Below, in pieces: positions 35,696 to 47,460 of a DNA stretch of 64,000 nucleotides. The stretch comes from Klebsormidium nitens (taxonomy: Eukaryota > Streptophyta > Klebsormidiophyceae > Klebsormidiales > Klebsormidiaceae). Position numbers and translations under genes: made by a program. Each line of letters opens with the position of its first letter. Position 1 is the stretch's first letter. The DNA lies in NCBI GenBank assembly GCA_000708835.1, contig DF237423.1, forward strand, positions 1-64,000, written 5' to 3'. The notes below the pieces were generated by a model that worked only from the letters and a program-made list of their open reading frames with translations, ran no database searches and had not been told where the DNA came from.

Positions 35696-37604
35696 TCATG
35701 AACGGTGACCGATTGTGGTTAGCAGCAAACCTTCCCGTAAATCCACCTCGAGGAAGAGCTGTAAGCTGGGGTTGGCCTCTATTGTCTCCTGCATCCCTTG
35801 CCAAAACTGCGGCGTAAAGCTTGATTTTTGACTTGCTTGCTTTGGAAGACCCCATGCCTGTGTTCTCAGGTTGCATTTGAATGCGTTTGTCGGCACTCGG
35901 CAGTAGAAAGACACCGTGTCGATCTCCGGATCTCGTCACCCTCGGTACAATTACATGCGACCTAAGCTTGAATTGAGTAAGGGTCTTGACTTGGACGAGA
36001 AAAGGGGTCGGGTTAAGCAAGCCCGAATGTCTCCGCACGGAGATTATTGTCGAGGCTTCCTCAATGAACTTAACAGCAGAAAGACAAAAAGGACGAAAAA
36101 CGTATCTGCCATTCGTATCCCTCCACGTCTATCTTGATCACATCCACGCGCGCGCGCGCCCAGTCTTCGCCTTGTAGCAGCGTGTCCAGCCTCACGTAAT
36201 CCACCGGGACCGCGCCCGCGCCCGCGGCCGCCCCGACCGTATTCCCCGGGGCCCACGTCATGTTGTCGCGCACGAAAACCTTCTTCCAGTCACTCCGATA
36301 ACTCTCGTGTGACCTAAGAGCCGTGTGACCTAAGATAGGCACCCGGGGGACGGGTGGGGTTGGTATGGTGGTTAGGGTGGGGTGGGGTGCGGAGCGGCTG
36401 ATTACTCGGGTTAGGATTTTAGTTTGAAGTGCCCGGGTAGCTCGTATCTTAAGTCACACGCCCGTTAGGTCACACGAGAGTTACCGGTATCTTCCTGTCT
36501 CCGTCCCCGACAGCTTTATTCTCGACTTTCACCGCCAGGGACTCCTCCACCGAGCGCGCGAGCAGGCCCGCCAGGCGCGGGTTCGCCTCGACCGCCAGAA
36601 CGCGCCCGGTGGGTCCCACCGCGCGCGCGAACAGCGCCGTGTACCCGCCAACGCACGCGCCGACGTCCACCATGTTCTGCCCCGCGCGCACGAGCGCGCG
36701 CACCGCTTCGATGGTCCCCCGCTCCTACACGGTTCCTTGACATAAGTGCGGAGTGACGCCCCGATCCCGGGAGTCGAGGAAGAAGTGAGTGTCAAAGAAA
36801 TAAACGTAGCACATGAGGACGTGATAGCCCAAGTAGAACATTCTCTTCGCGGACCGGTCGTCGGCTCGGAGCGCCTCCGCTAGTTTCTCGAGAGCGCTCT
36901 TCAGGTCGCCCTGCTGGTGCGCGCGCTCGATCACGGCCCGCAAGTCAGGAGGGGTTTAACCCTTGACCTCTGGCAGGTGCAGTCTGGGGGAATCTGTTTC
37001 CACCTCTATATGATACGAGCTGAAAATTGTCGTTCGACGTGGCAAAGTCCTTGCTCAACGGCTTGAACAGACCTTGCATCTCGACTTTTACCCAGACGGG
37101 AAGGTCACGACGACCCCCATTGATGTCGTCTGCAAGAAGGTCGAGAATAGCGTTCGAATCTAGTGTTAAGCCAAAGGGACCTGGTATTTTTTGCGCGAAT
37201 TCGAATTAGAAAAGTGGGAGAACTGATCTGCGGCGTCGCTATCTTCGGAGGAAAGTTTGCAATTGCGATCTGATCCTACGTCTCTCTCAACAGCGAACAC
37301 GCGAGCGAGCTTTTCCAAGGGTTTGGAGGCCCTCGAAAGAGCATTGCAGGAACTAAAGGACAATTTCGAGCGGAGCTATATACGCAAAGGGCGGCAATGA
37401 GCTCTAACTTTGTCGGCAGATTTTGCGCTTAGCAAACGAGGCCCATTTAATGCAATGCAGGTAAGAGGTCTTGCTTCGCTTCGAATCCGCAAAGAGGTCG
37501 TTACGGACCATATTGTGACGTAACAGCCGCGCACTCAGCAAATCTGGTCTAACGTTCGAGAACTCTGCATCCAAATCTTTTCTCCACGATTGTGATCCGC
37601 CCAT
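35696..37604 (-). CDS. FkbM-type SAM-dependent methyltransferase-like gene (model incomplete)
   Basis: Best-supported exons are 36724-36485 and 36303 to about 36095. The first encodes a Rossmann SAM site, NMVDVGACVGGYTALFARAV, then GRVLAVEANP. The second has VPVDYVRLDTLL and the FkbM signature DVIKIDVEGYEW. A later exon (about 35830-35735) reads FWQGMQETIEANPSLQLFLE, the expected 'G...tl...P...E' block. Upstream on the same strand, protein-like exons occur near 37154-37000 (AILDLLADDINGG, DLPVWVKVEMQGLF) and 36932-36830 (LKSALEKLAEALRADDRSAK, TPR-like). A possible first exon starts with ATG at 37604. FkbM enzymes O-methylate small molecules or sugars; substrate unknown. The donor after DVEGYEWQ is not a clear GT. 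The intron at 36484-36304 almost coincides with an inverted-repeat element. Both ends of the gene are uncertain. Confidence 0.62.
36299..36483. mobile_element. TA-flanked MITE-like element, copy 1
   Basis: About 185 bp bounded by TA...TA with near-perfect terminal inverted repeats, TAACTCTCGTGTGACCTAA at the left and its exact complement at the right. A GTGTGACCTAAG subrepeat occurs next to the left end. The interior is G-rich (GGGGTGGGGTGCGGAG, GGGTTAGGATTTTAG). No coding capacity. It lies within a methyltransferase intron. Confidence 0.8.
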
Positions 37605-40219
37605 CTGCGCGCCCCGCCGTAGGCCTCACTTACCTGTCACCGTTATCTAGTGATGGCTGCCTTCTGTTTGCGGACCGACTTTCTCTCCGTTCAAGTTCCT
37701 CGAGAACACATTGCTGTGGGTGAAATCTTTCCGGTCCCGTTCCGGGTCGAGTTCGGATACAAGCAAGTACTGAGGAGATGAAGATGACGTTCACTAAAAA
37801 GCTGAATTGAGTTTGGAAGTAAATAGGCCACCCAATCACCAAATCTCCAAGAGACCAACTTTTCAGCTCGCCTGCCCACCTCTGTGTTCCTTTGCAGCAT
37901 CAGGCACTTCTTCGAGATTGTCTATCTGTTCCCCCAGATCTCTGACAATGGTAAGAAGCTCCTCCGTCTCCAGATCCCCTCCATCTGCATTGATGTGGCT
38001 TACGTTGGGCTGCCTTGGGAAGATGTTCTGATGCAAGGAAAGGAGGATAAGCTGTTAAACTGTGAGGACAAGTATGAAGGCGATGGCAAATAAGCATAAT
38101 AATGAAGAGAAGAAGTCGGTTTATTGTGAAACTTTCTTGCGGATAGTACCTTTGTTCGAACTCGGAGCCTTGAGTCCGTAACCATTCATCGGATTGACCA
38201 GCGGCGAGCTTAATCTGCAGGCAGCCTCAATCTTCCGATCGCACATTCACTGCTGTTGTGAACCTTTATCCTTAAAGTTGGATGGCAAATTTTGAGTGCT
38301 CCGTTGAGATGCTTGGAGGGAGATCGCCGGACTTTGTAAGGGGAATTCTGCCGTTCTCAGCAGATTATCTTCCGGCGTTTCGTTCATTGCCAGAGAGCTC
38401 ATTGGTCAGCTTCGGTAGAAAGGGTCGTAGCTGGATTCAAAGCAGGGGTACAGACTGCCGGGCGTCCGCCGCTGATGCTCAAAACTGTAAGTATGAGAGG
38501 TTGAAGAGTCCACTTTTACTTGGAACCAAACGAACCAGTCTCTGAGATGACAAATTAACAGCTTGCCACCTCACAGGCCTTCAGTCAGTCCGAGCCGCCA
38601 CGTTTGCTAGGGCGCCCCAAAAATATCATGACCAAAATACGGGGCATCGTTTCTTTCTTTCACGTAGCAGCGACGTTGCGGTCGTTCCTTTCGACACAAT
38701 CGCCTACCGACTTTGTGTTCATGGTGGGCTTTACCGGATAGCGTATCACAGTGTCATGCATATCGTCGGGTAAGTCTGCGGTAATTGCCACTCGATGTGG
38801 CGCGTTGAGCTGAAACCGTTTCAAGAATCATTGTGCGTTCAGATGAGCCGTTAAGCGAAGGTGATGTGACAACTTGCCTTCCGGAATACGCAAAACAACT
38901 GCGGGCTCAATTGTGCCAGCAATCTCAAGCCTACTGAGGACAAGCCGGGACTTTTGAAATCAACGTATGGTCATATCGCACTCTGGTAAGTCTAGTCTGC
39001 CCTAACCGCAGTGTGCCTTAAAATAGGCGGCGGCCCGGGGGACGCGGGTAGGGTGCGTTGGGGTGCGGATCGCGTAAGTTTCTGGGTTAGGGTTTCAATT
39101 TGGTTGCTCGGGGTCTACTAATTAATGTTTTGGCACATAGCTGTTTGGGCGCACAAGAGTTACCACTGACCAGTATTCATATCTCATCCAGGTGTGACCG
39201 TCGAAACGTTGGCACGCCTAGTCGAATCGCGGCTGCGTCTGTCTATCATTAGCAAGACACCGCATGATAGCGGCGCATGCGTGAAGGGGATAGCAATGGT
39301 CGGCAGAGCCTGTAGCACACTCGCCACTTGCGGTTCCCAAGGTGGTAAAATTGTTTCTGTCTGATCAGAACACGACAGACACTTGTTGCCGTCTTCCAAG
39401 AGTAATGAACTTTTTGTCTATAGGCTCTATCATGATGCATGAGTGACCATAGCAACTTGAGGAGATCCAAGATGATCCTCATGCCAAGAACCAAAAAGCT
39501 GGGCGACGTACGCGCTTATCAGAGATGATCGGCCGGATGCATAAAACTCTTACGTGACTATATTCGATCGACGCTCAAGGCTGAGTGTACGTCCGAGAAT
39601 TCTCGACGGCAATCCGAAAGATTCGACCAGCATCATTTTTCAAAGCGCTTTGACTCTAATCGATGCCCATTACTTGCACCGAATGAAGGTAAACGTAGTC
39701 CATCCGGCGGTCCAGTCCAATAGATTTAACAATCAGTAGCGTTTGCCGGAAGCTTGGAACTGGGGTGAACATTCCGTTTCCAGGTTCTACGAAACGCTTC
39801 AAGTTACAAGAGCCGGCCTTTATCAACAAACTCTACAAGCTCTATTCAAAAGGGCTTGATTTTACCAAAACGTATCTATCAAAAGTAAACCCTGGTCCCA
39901 GGATTCTTCATAGGCCCATGCTAGCCATTGCGCTTCATGAAGCGCTCTTTGACAAAAGGTTTAGCAGACGGAGCCTTTTGCAATCTCTAGTCTCCAAACG
40001 CTCCACATGGTACACAAGTTCTTATCGTTACATGGGCGAAAGCAGGCCCGCTTCTATGCTCATTGACCGGTGACGCTCTCGCTCAAGTCAACATTCCCGT
40101 CCGTGGCACAGCTTTCTCGCCCGTCCGTGCTAAAAGTACACGTATCATCCGGATCAGTTGACTCATTTCAATCGTGACCGCTAACGTACAGTTTTAAGCT
40201 GCCCGCCAAAAGCGAGAAA
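37605..40219. other. Region between methyltransferase and HhH-GPD-like gene
   Basis: Contains the presumed methyltransferase promoter (possibly a further exon near 37842-37633 ending in a GTAAGT donor) and the second MITE-like copy. Otherwise there is no supported gene. The open stretch 39765-40073 (+) has no splice or family support. Confidence 0.45.
38987..39162. mobile_element. TA-flanked MITE-like element, copy 2
   Basis: About 176 bp in the same orientation as the 36299 element. It aligns along its length: TAAGTCTAGTCTGCCCTAA then GTGTGCCTTAAAATAGGC, CCCGGGGGACG, GGGGTGCGGA, GGGTTAGGGTTTCAA, and a right end CACAAGAGTTA. Its terminal repeats are more diverged than those of copy 1. The left end reads G|GTAAGT, a perfect splice donor sequence, but no host gene is evident. 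The GGGTTAGGGTTT core equals a plant telo-box. Confidence 0.75.
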
Positions 40220-43200
40220 TCACGCCCCCGCTTTGAGCTCAGTTGCCACCCCATCCGCTGCACGGGGCGCCTCCTTCTTCATTCTCTGCTCGCGCGCCCC
40301 CTCGTCCTCTAACCTCGGCACGTCGGAGGGCGCGGGCGCTTCCTTCTCCTCAACCCCCGGTCCATTCTCCTGCTTGGGCGCCCCCCCATTGGGCGCAGAC
40401 TTCTTCTCCTCCTCCTCTGGTTGCGCCTCGGTTCCGGCCGCCTCCGTTCCTTCCGCTGCCACTCCGTCCGCCGCTTCTCCCTCGGCGGCGGCCTCCGTCT
40501 CCACCTTGCCATTCGCGCCCTCCCCCTGGTCGCCCTTTTCGGCGACGTCTCCCTCGGGCGCCTGCTCTTTGCTCCCGCCATCACCGGCGACCTTCTCCTT
40601 GGGCGCCTTCTCCTCAGCCTCCGTGCTGACGTCAGCGGGCGCCTCTTTGCTCTCGTCAGCAGGCGCCAGAGCCGGCTCCGCGTCCTCTGCAGCGGGGACG
40701 TCCTCGTCCACTTCGGCGGGTTTCTCCTCGGTGACGTCAGCGGGAGCTTCTTCGGCCTCTTTGGCGGGCGCCGCTTCCGTCTTCTCGCCCGTCTCGGCGG
40801 GTTTTTCCTTGCTGACATCAGCGGCCTCCTCCATGCTGACGTCGGCGTCCGCCGGCTTCTTCTCAACCGCGCCTGCGGCGGGGGCTTCCTCGGCCTTGGC
40901 TGCAGTCTGTTCCCCGTCCTGTCAAGGGATATGTATTAAGGTAAGCAATCAACGACTTCGTCAAACGTGTGCACGTTATGCAATGTGACTATTTACCAAC
41001 ATCGCAGAAAAGAAGACCAATCCGGCAGACGGCTGGTGAATTCTAAGGCCGAAAAGCAGTGCCAGGACGAGTTACTGTCTTCGTATTTGAGATTGTCGCA
41101 ATTGCAAGCAACGTCGATGTTCCCAACCGAGCAATATTTCACTATGCAGTTGCTTTACCTAGTAGCTGAGGTTTGTATATCAACAACAGTCGCAGACTCT
41201 GCAAAACAGTAAGCCATTCAGAGAATCCTCGCAAAATGTTGAAATTATCGACGGTCCTGCAATCTGGAGAATCAGCGAACTTTCCGGGACGGCATTAAGC
41301 CTGCCCGCCAGCTTTTCAGATTGCAAAGCATCTAGATCCACAGCTTGCCCACAGGCCCATGCAGAGTCGCTCTGACAACTGTCCAAAAAGCCCAGAGCAA
41401 ATCTGCAAATACGAACAGCCAATTCGTGTGTGCGACAGGAAGCCCAACCCTCCACCCCACTCACCTGCTCTTTCTTCGCCCCGTCTGTCTGCGCCGCTGC
41501 GCACTCCATCCCCCCGGGGCACTTCGCATAGCCCCGGTAGTGCCCGTTGTGCAGCTTGATGAGCGCCGTCTCGAGGTCCCGGCAATCGACGCCGGACGCC
41601 TTGGCCAGCTCCTCCAGGACGTCCGTGGCCTTGACCGGCGACTGCGCCTTTTGGCCGTCCGAATCCGCGCCCTTCTGGCGCTTGTTGGTCCGCGCGATCT
41701 TGGAGACGAGGCCCAAGTGCTGCGAAGGGATCGTGAATTGTTCAGCTTGCTGAGGTCACTAATAGAAGTGCTGACGTATGTCATCGGCTTGCTGATTGGG
41801 CTTAGCCACCAGGCAAAGGTTACGGTGCCTTGGGAGGAAAATCGCTCGAGCTAAATATGACTTGGGTTCGGCTCACCGCTGATGATGCGGAATACACAAG
41901 CACTGCAAACCGTCGGGCTCTTCAGAATGAATGAGCCCGCTGGCTTCTTTGCTTTGAAACGGCACGGGTAGAGAGGTGTCGTCCGGTGGTCACTGCATCG
42001 AAAACTTTACAAGGTAGCTGCAAAAGCCAACAAAGTAATAGAAACATATGCCTCGAACCATCGAAAACTGCTCAACAACCTAAGAAACATATAATTAGCC
42101 TCTTGACCGTCATCAAAGTTAGATCGGCTACACGACCACAACCAACCCGCATGATATTCTGCTGCGAATGCTCGAGACGCCGCGTCCCTATTAGAACCTG
42201 GTTCAGAGCCCTGTCAACGTTCTTCCACTGATATGCAAGAACTCAAAAAGCCTATACGGACTCCCCTTGTCGCGTGCAGCCCCCACGGTTCTGAGACAGT
42301 TTCCTTCCAGATCAGAACCTGAAACATACTCAGACGAAAAGACCAAAGTGAAAACCTGACCGTTGGGGCCAGCACTGAAACGTTTCTCGACCGGCCGTGC
42401 CCACGGTGACCCTTGTCAGAAAGTTCTCAACGCCGGGGCACGAATCCACTTACCTGCACTACTTCCAGCGCCCTGTCGCTGATGTCGAGCCCGTCCTTGA
42501 CCACACCTCTTCACCCGTCGGTCACAAGACGACTTTTGTTATTAATGCCGAGAAATCCGACCCGCGGCTCTCACCTGCGCTGCTTCCAGCGCCCTCTCGC
42601 TGACGTCGAGCACGTCCTTGACCTGCGGGTACAGCTCCTTGAGGTCGCGCAGGAACAGCTCCGCCGTGGTGGGGCCCATGTACGGCAGGGCCTCCACGCT
42701 CGCGCGCACCTCGCTGCACACAAGCGGCGGATCGATAATCAACGATTTTCGGGTCAAGTGAAAGATAGTCTTACTGTTTGAAGCCAAGCTTTTTCTCCTC
42801 TGTATTTCAGATGCATCGAGTCTTATACTAGTTTTCCTTCTTCTCTTTCTCTGCAGGTGAGCGTGTAGTGCAGGGCTTCCACTTTGGCATGCACCTCGCT
42901 GCACACACGCCGGTGCATCCGGTTGAGATCTCAGATATCGATTGTCAGGTACCTCCGAAGGCGATTGGGTAAGTGAGATGTTTGTCTTCTCTGCAGCGAC
43001 GTTTTGTGGGTACAATGACGCCACAATATTTCACAACGATCATGTGTAAGAAGGTCACCCCATTAGCCCGCAGCTCGCTGCACAGACATGGATGCAAGAG
43101 AGGTGGAGAGCTCTCATCAAGGGAAGAGGATGACTTTGGCAGTCACTACTCGAGCAAAGGAGACTGCTGAGAGGAGACTGCTCACTGCGGGTCCTCGGAG

Positions 43201-46200
43201 CTGGTGAGCAGCTGGCGCACGCTGCCCGCGTACTGGTCCTGCAACACCTGAGTCAGCGATTGCAGCTGCTTGGTGGTGCGGTCGCGGCGCTGGGCCTTAC
43301 CCTCCTGCAAATTGGAGAAATGGTCTCGAACCAAGACGTTCGAATGGACGGAACGGGCGGGGTTGGTCTGGAGGTTCGCTTTGGATCGTCGATTTCTTTC
43401 ACCCTAGAGTGCTTCTTTTGCAAGTTACCCTTATCGGAGGAAGGGGGGAATGGAACTCGAGACTTTTACCCTGAGTTCTTGGAAGTTGGCCTGGTAACAA
43501 CGGGTGGCCGGACAACCAGCCCGGATCGACGAGCATATGTGAGACAACATGGAGGAAGAGAGTGCAAAGGATGCCAATCCATATACGGATAAGGCTGGGG
43601 AATGTCATGTGAGCAGATTTCCTGCTTTCAATGCCTCCGTAGTCAATAATCAATAAAAATTTCAGCTCTTTTGCTTGGCTTCAAATGTGCCTGGACTCGA
43701 TTAGGTAGCCCTTTTGACTTTTATTTTTCCTCTGTCCCGCCCCGTCCAAGAGGCCCGTACTGAAGCGGGACCTTCTTGACCCATTGTATATTCTTGCACA
43801 ATTTTTGCTGTCCCTCTTGGGGCACTTACCAAGTCAGCTGGACTGCCCCTCCCCAGAACACCAATGCCAATGTCGCCCTGGCTGCTCCTTCTCCTAACCG
43901 TTAAATACTTCGTCTTTAAAATGTTAACTCTTACCTTACCCCCCTGCACCCCCTTCGTAGCTATAGGCATCTACATCTGGATGGTAAGAATCTTACAGGG
44001 CGCTTTCTTGAAAAGCCCTGACCCCTGACCAACAGCCGATTCTCGGACCCCTCCTAGTCCAACATGGCATTTTTATACACAAGAGTCAACAAGGGAACCA
44101 AGCGCATCTTTCCGGACCATCAAACCATGCTACCAGATGTCAACTTACATCAAAGCACCCACTACTTTTCCTGGGGCTTCGAATCAGACTGGTGTCCAAC
44201 CCCACACTTCGCACATACAAGCCTCCCTGGTCACTCAAGACTCTCCAAAATCCGTCCTTATGTCCCACAGCGCCTCATCCTCACGTTTACCTCCCTTGAT
44301 GTAAGTTTCGTCCTAATCAAAACTCTCAGCTAACCCAAGCTGGTGTACAAAACCCCCAACTGGTGATGACATATTGCCCCACTCACCGACAGCTTGTCCC
44401 ACAGCGCATGATACTCCAGCTTGCCGGCGTCTGACACATTCTTGATGCCCCCTTCAGTCAGCACTTTGTATGTGTTCACGACCTGCCCCGCACTGATCCC
44501 CCGGCTGAAGAGCACCGAGAGCAGGAACCACTGCTCAAGCGCCGCGTCACCCCCATTCTCAAGGTCAATGCCGGCCTCCTTGCTCTGGCGGCCGCCGTAC
44601 CTGCAGATAGTTGGCTAAGGATTGGAACCGACATATTTAAACAAGGGGTGATTTTTTTGGAGCGACTCGTTGGAGTCCTTGTGGAGGCGGCGACGACTAT
44701 ACTTGCAATAACGAGGAATTCCAGGTTTTGTAGAGCTCTCTTTGAGAGTTTGCCTACTTTCAGCGAATAGACTCACGGATTCAGGGAACTAGGGGTATTT
44801 TAGGCGCGAAAGGCCTTGGGGATTTGCAAGTACAGTCCGCATATTATTGCGTTAGACAACAAAAGTAGCGCTCTACAACAGCTCTTCAGTGTGCCCCCAA
44901 GAAGCTTGACAAGACTTGGTGAAACAGCAACTGCGTTAGCAATTGCAATTGAGTCAGTCTTATATTTTCAGAGGATCCTGGGATAGCCTCTTTTCAGACC
45001 CTGTGCAGGACACCAGAACTTCTGTGAACACTGGGGCGCCTGCAGGGCTCACATTGCTTGCAAACCATAAGCAGTAAGAAAACGGCAGGAACTATAAAAG
45101 AACTGAGAGCTATGATGGTAAGATAGCTTGTGCTGGTGCATGCACCTGCATTTTTCACAAGGACAAAAAGCTTTGTTACCCAGATATCAATACTTTTCTA
45201 AGTTACATTGAATTTCAATGTATTCATTTGTTTGGAGAGAAAGACACATCACTGTTTTGCCCATGTTTGACAACAGCAAGTTTTGTAGGCTATGCATTTT
45301 TCAGACTGAGTCCAGGTAAAACAGTATTACATCATCTTAACTGACGCAAGCGTTGAAAAACACATGCAACTATTTGGCGAGGAAATGCAAAGGGACCTTG
45401 AGCACACCTTTCAAAAGCCAGAAGTAACAACAGCCAATCAAGACTGGAGGGAATGAAAGGAGCTGGCCCCAAGAGGGCTTCTACCCAAGAAGAGTTATCA
45501 TACGCTTCCAAAACATGTTTAATGCTCACCATGAAGTTTGGTGGGTATGGACAAATCCAGAAATGTGAAGACACTTGGTAAAATGTGAATCTTATGTGGT
45601 AATGTCGATTTGCTTATCTGCCCTTTTGATTGCTTGTTTGGGGGCAAAGCAAGCGCAAAAAGACCAAGAAGCTCCCCTTCGAAGAGCTGGATGTCACACA
45701 AACACAATGAAAGGTCAGCATAGAATTTCTTACAACCATTTTCTACATAAGTTGCCTTGTGTAAGCGATGGCACTGACACTACGGCGTTCTGAGCATCCA
45801 TGTCTGGTGAAATACATCTCACTGAAAATACAATTGAAGGCTTCAGACAGTGGGCCCCCACCGAATGGTAAATGGAGGGCTGGTCCCATTTTTGTTCCTG
45901 TCCTTAGAACCACATGCAGCCTGCTGTATAGCCCTCTCACAATGTCAATCCAATACCTCAGGAATGCCTCTCTGCCCTTCCAGCCATCTTTCTTTCAAAG
46001 GTAAAAGGTAAAGTAACCATCCTTGACTGGAATACATGTACATGCACGATGGCATAATCCACATTGTCCTGCTCTTCTGTTGCTCTTGCAGAAAAGAAGA
46101 GGAACGCATGTCTTGGAAGGGGGATCAAGGGGTAATGCAACGAACGGTATAAGGTTGCAATGGATGCAGTCTAACCAGACAGGGTAGGTTGACAGTCAGC

Positions 46201-46468
46201 CCCCAAACGTCATCATGAGCTGGATATGACTCCACTGAGTAAAGCCACAAAATGCCCCTTCTCTTATGTTTCAGCTCAAAAATAAAATGGAGACAAAAGT
46301 AATTAGCTCAGACTCCAATTTCCATCAGATCAAGTTCCTACTCCTCAAGTGCACTTACCTGTCTATGAGACCAACAGCGAGTTCCTGCTGGTCCTTCTCG
46401 CCCAGACGCCCTGGCAGCACTTGCGTGTGCTCCTTCTTGGAGGCAGCGCCGCGCTTCCTTGGGGCCAT
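40220..46468 (-). CDS. HhH-GPD-like protein with long acidic E/A/P-rich tail
   Basis: Exons: 46468-46359, 44600-44387, 43304-43186, 42713-42575, 41719-41465, 40918-40220; phases match, giving about 511 aa. The start MAPRKRGAASKKEH is basic. Exons 2-4 read LEQWFLLSVLFSRGISAGQV, KVLTEGGIKNVSDAG, QLQSLTQVLQDQYAG, then EALPYMGPTTAELFLRDL (residues about 156-173). This order of helices plus a helix-hairpin-helix 'LPxxGxxTA' loop looks like the HhH-GPD base-excision-repair glycosylase fold. The lyase Lys of the EndoIII type is Thr163 here, as in a monofunctional or inactive member; an Asp lies 18 residues on, the spacing of the catalytic Asp. Exon 5 has KCPGGMECAAA. The last 232 residues are a low-complexity EEKPAE/APADVS repeat region ending in a short basic patch. 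Fold assignment is inference from pattern; DNA-glycosylase activity is unproven. It shares a divergent ~1-kb spacer with the arginine decarboxylase gene. Confidence 0.7.
42451..42625 (-). repeat. Echo of HhH-like gene exon-4 donor side
   Basis: TACCTGCACTACTTCCAGCG at 42451, continuing CCCTGTCGCTGATGTCGAGC, matches TCACCTGCGCTGCTTCCAGC at 42571, continuing GCCCTCTCGCTGACGTCGAG. Spacing is 120 bp. In gene orientation both keep a CAG|GT-A/G-A donor. Confidence 0.88.
42690..43092 (-). repeat. Three-unit array spanning the HhH-like exon-4 acceptor
   Basis: GCACCTCGCTGCACACA around the true acceptor (42713/42714) recurs at about 42891-42907, preceded by a matching GCAGGGCTTCCAC. It recurs again, weaker, at about 43071-43086 (GCAGCTCGCTGCACAGA). 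Spacing is about 185 and 179 bp. Confidence 0.78.
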
Positions 46469-47460
46469 TGCGACTGAGCAAAAGCGCAGAAGCTGATTCA
46501 ACTGTATGTTCAGAAGCAGCAACACCCTTGCAATGTGAGGGGTGAGCTCGTCCCTAAGGAAAGCGCGACGCGAGCTGAACTTCAAATCTTCAACACGGTC
46601 ACCAGTGTAGCGCCAAGTTCCAACCACATTCACAAGCACATGGCAAACTGACCAAGAAAAGGAACCAGCATCAACTTCTGAAACTCGCTTTCTCTTTCCT
46701 TGCGCCTGTTCACACTACGCTTTATCAGCTGTGCTTGTGCCGTGATTGGTAATGTGTAAATTGGCTCTACATACTTGATTGCCACGTCACCAAGTCCGCA
46801 AAATCTTTGCATGCAGTCGCATTTATTTCCGGCGCTTTGTCTTGCGTCACCCTTGGGTGCCAAGTCTGAAAAATGACGTCCGCAAAAGGCACATGCCGCA
46901 GCCAAGTCAGCAGTGCATAATGGCGCCCGGCCCAGTCCAGACTCCAAAGCCCTGTTTAGAGGGCTTGCTACTGAATGCAAGCCCTCTTGAGTCTCAGCTC
47001 AAACTTGAATGCCAGCTCTTTGGAAAGGCCTTCTGCTCAAGACGTTGGCGCTAGAACGACGCATCACTTTTTACTCTAAAAGTCTCCAAGACGCCTTTAA
47101 AGGGGAATTTCCCTGCCCGTAAAAGCTGGCGCGCTGCAATTGGTCTTCTAGGTATCATTCAGCAGCTGTTCAGCATTTGTCGGACCTGTCAGTCCGCTCC
47201 TGGACATTCATCCTCACTCAAACATTCTCCTTAGTTGGGCTTACTTCTTCTTGGAGCGCTGCAGCTCATATCTCACACTGAGGGAACAGGCTGCAATGCG
47301 TGGCTGAACTAGATTGCAGCATGCTGTAATACTTCTATCTTCTAAAGAATAATTTCAAGGAAGCAAGCTCTCTTGCCACTGATCAACCACCGCTGCCAGC
47401 AGCTGAAGAAGCCCTCTCAACTACCTGAACCACCAGATACCAGTCGTCAAATACTTACCA
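46469..47460. promoter_or_regulatory. Divergent spacer between HhH-like gene and arginine decarboxylase
   Basis: About 990 bp separate the two start codons on opposite strands, so both promoters should lie here. No clear TATA box, element or extra gene is seen by eye. Confidence 0.5.

Noticed and set aside
37027-37209. Plus-strand coding stretch reading LHLDFYPDGKVTTTPIDVVC opposite the methyltransferase
   Set aside because: The opposite strand of the same bases reads AILDLLADDINGG...DLPVWVKVEMQGLF, ends at a good branch-site/acceptor, and lies on the strand of the FkbM exons, so the plus reading is taken as a shadow.
39765-40073. Plus-strand 102-codon open stretch
   Set aside because: No splice signals, no family resemblance, AT-rich composition; likely chance.
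40233-40988. Plus-strand 251-codon Ser/Ala/Pro-rich frame
   Set aside because: Shadow of the acidic Glu/Ala/Pro tail exon of the HhH-like gene; repeats in codon composition open the other frames.
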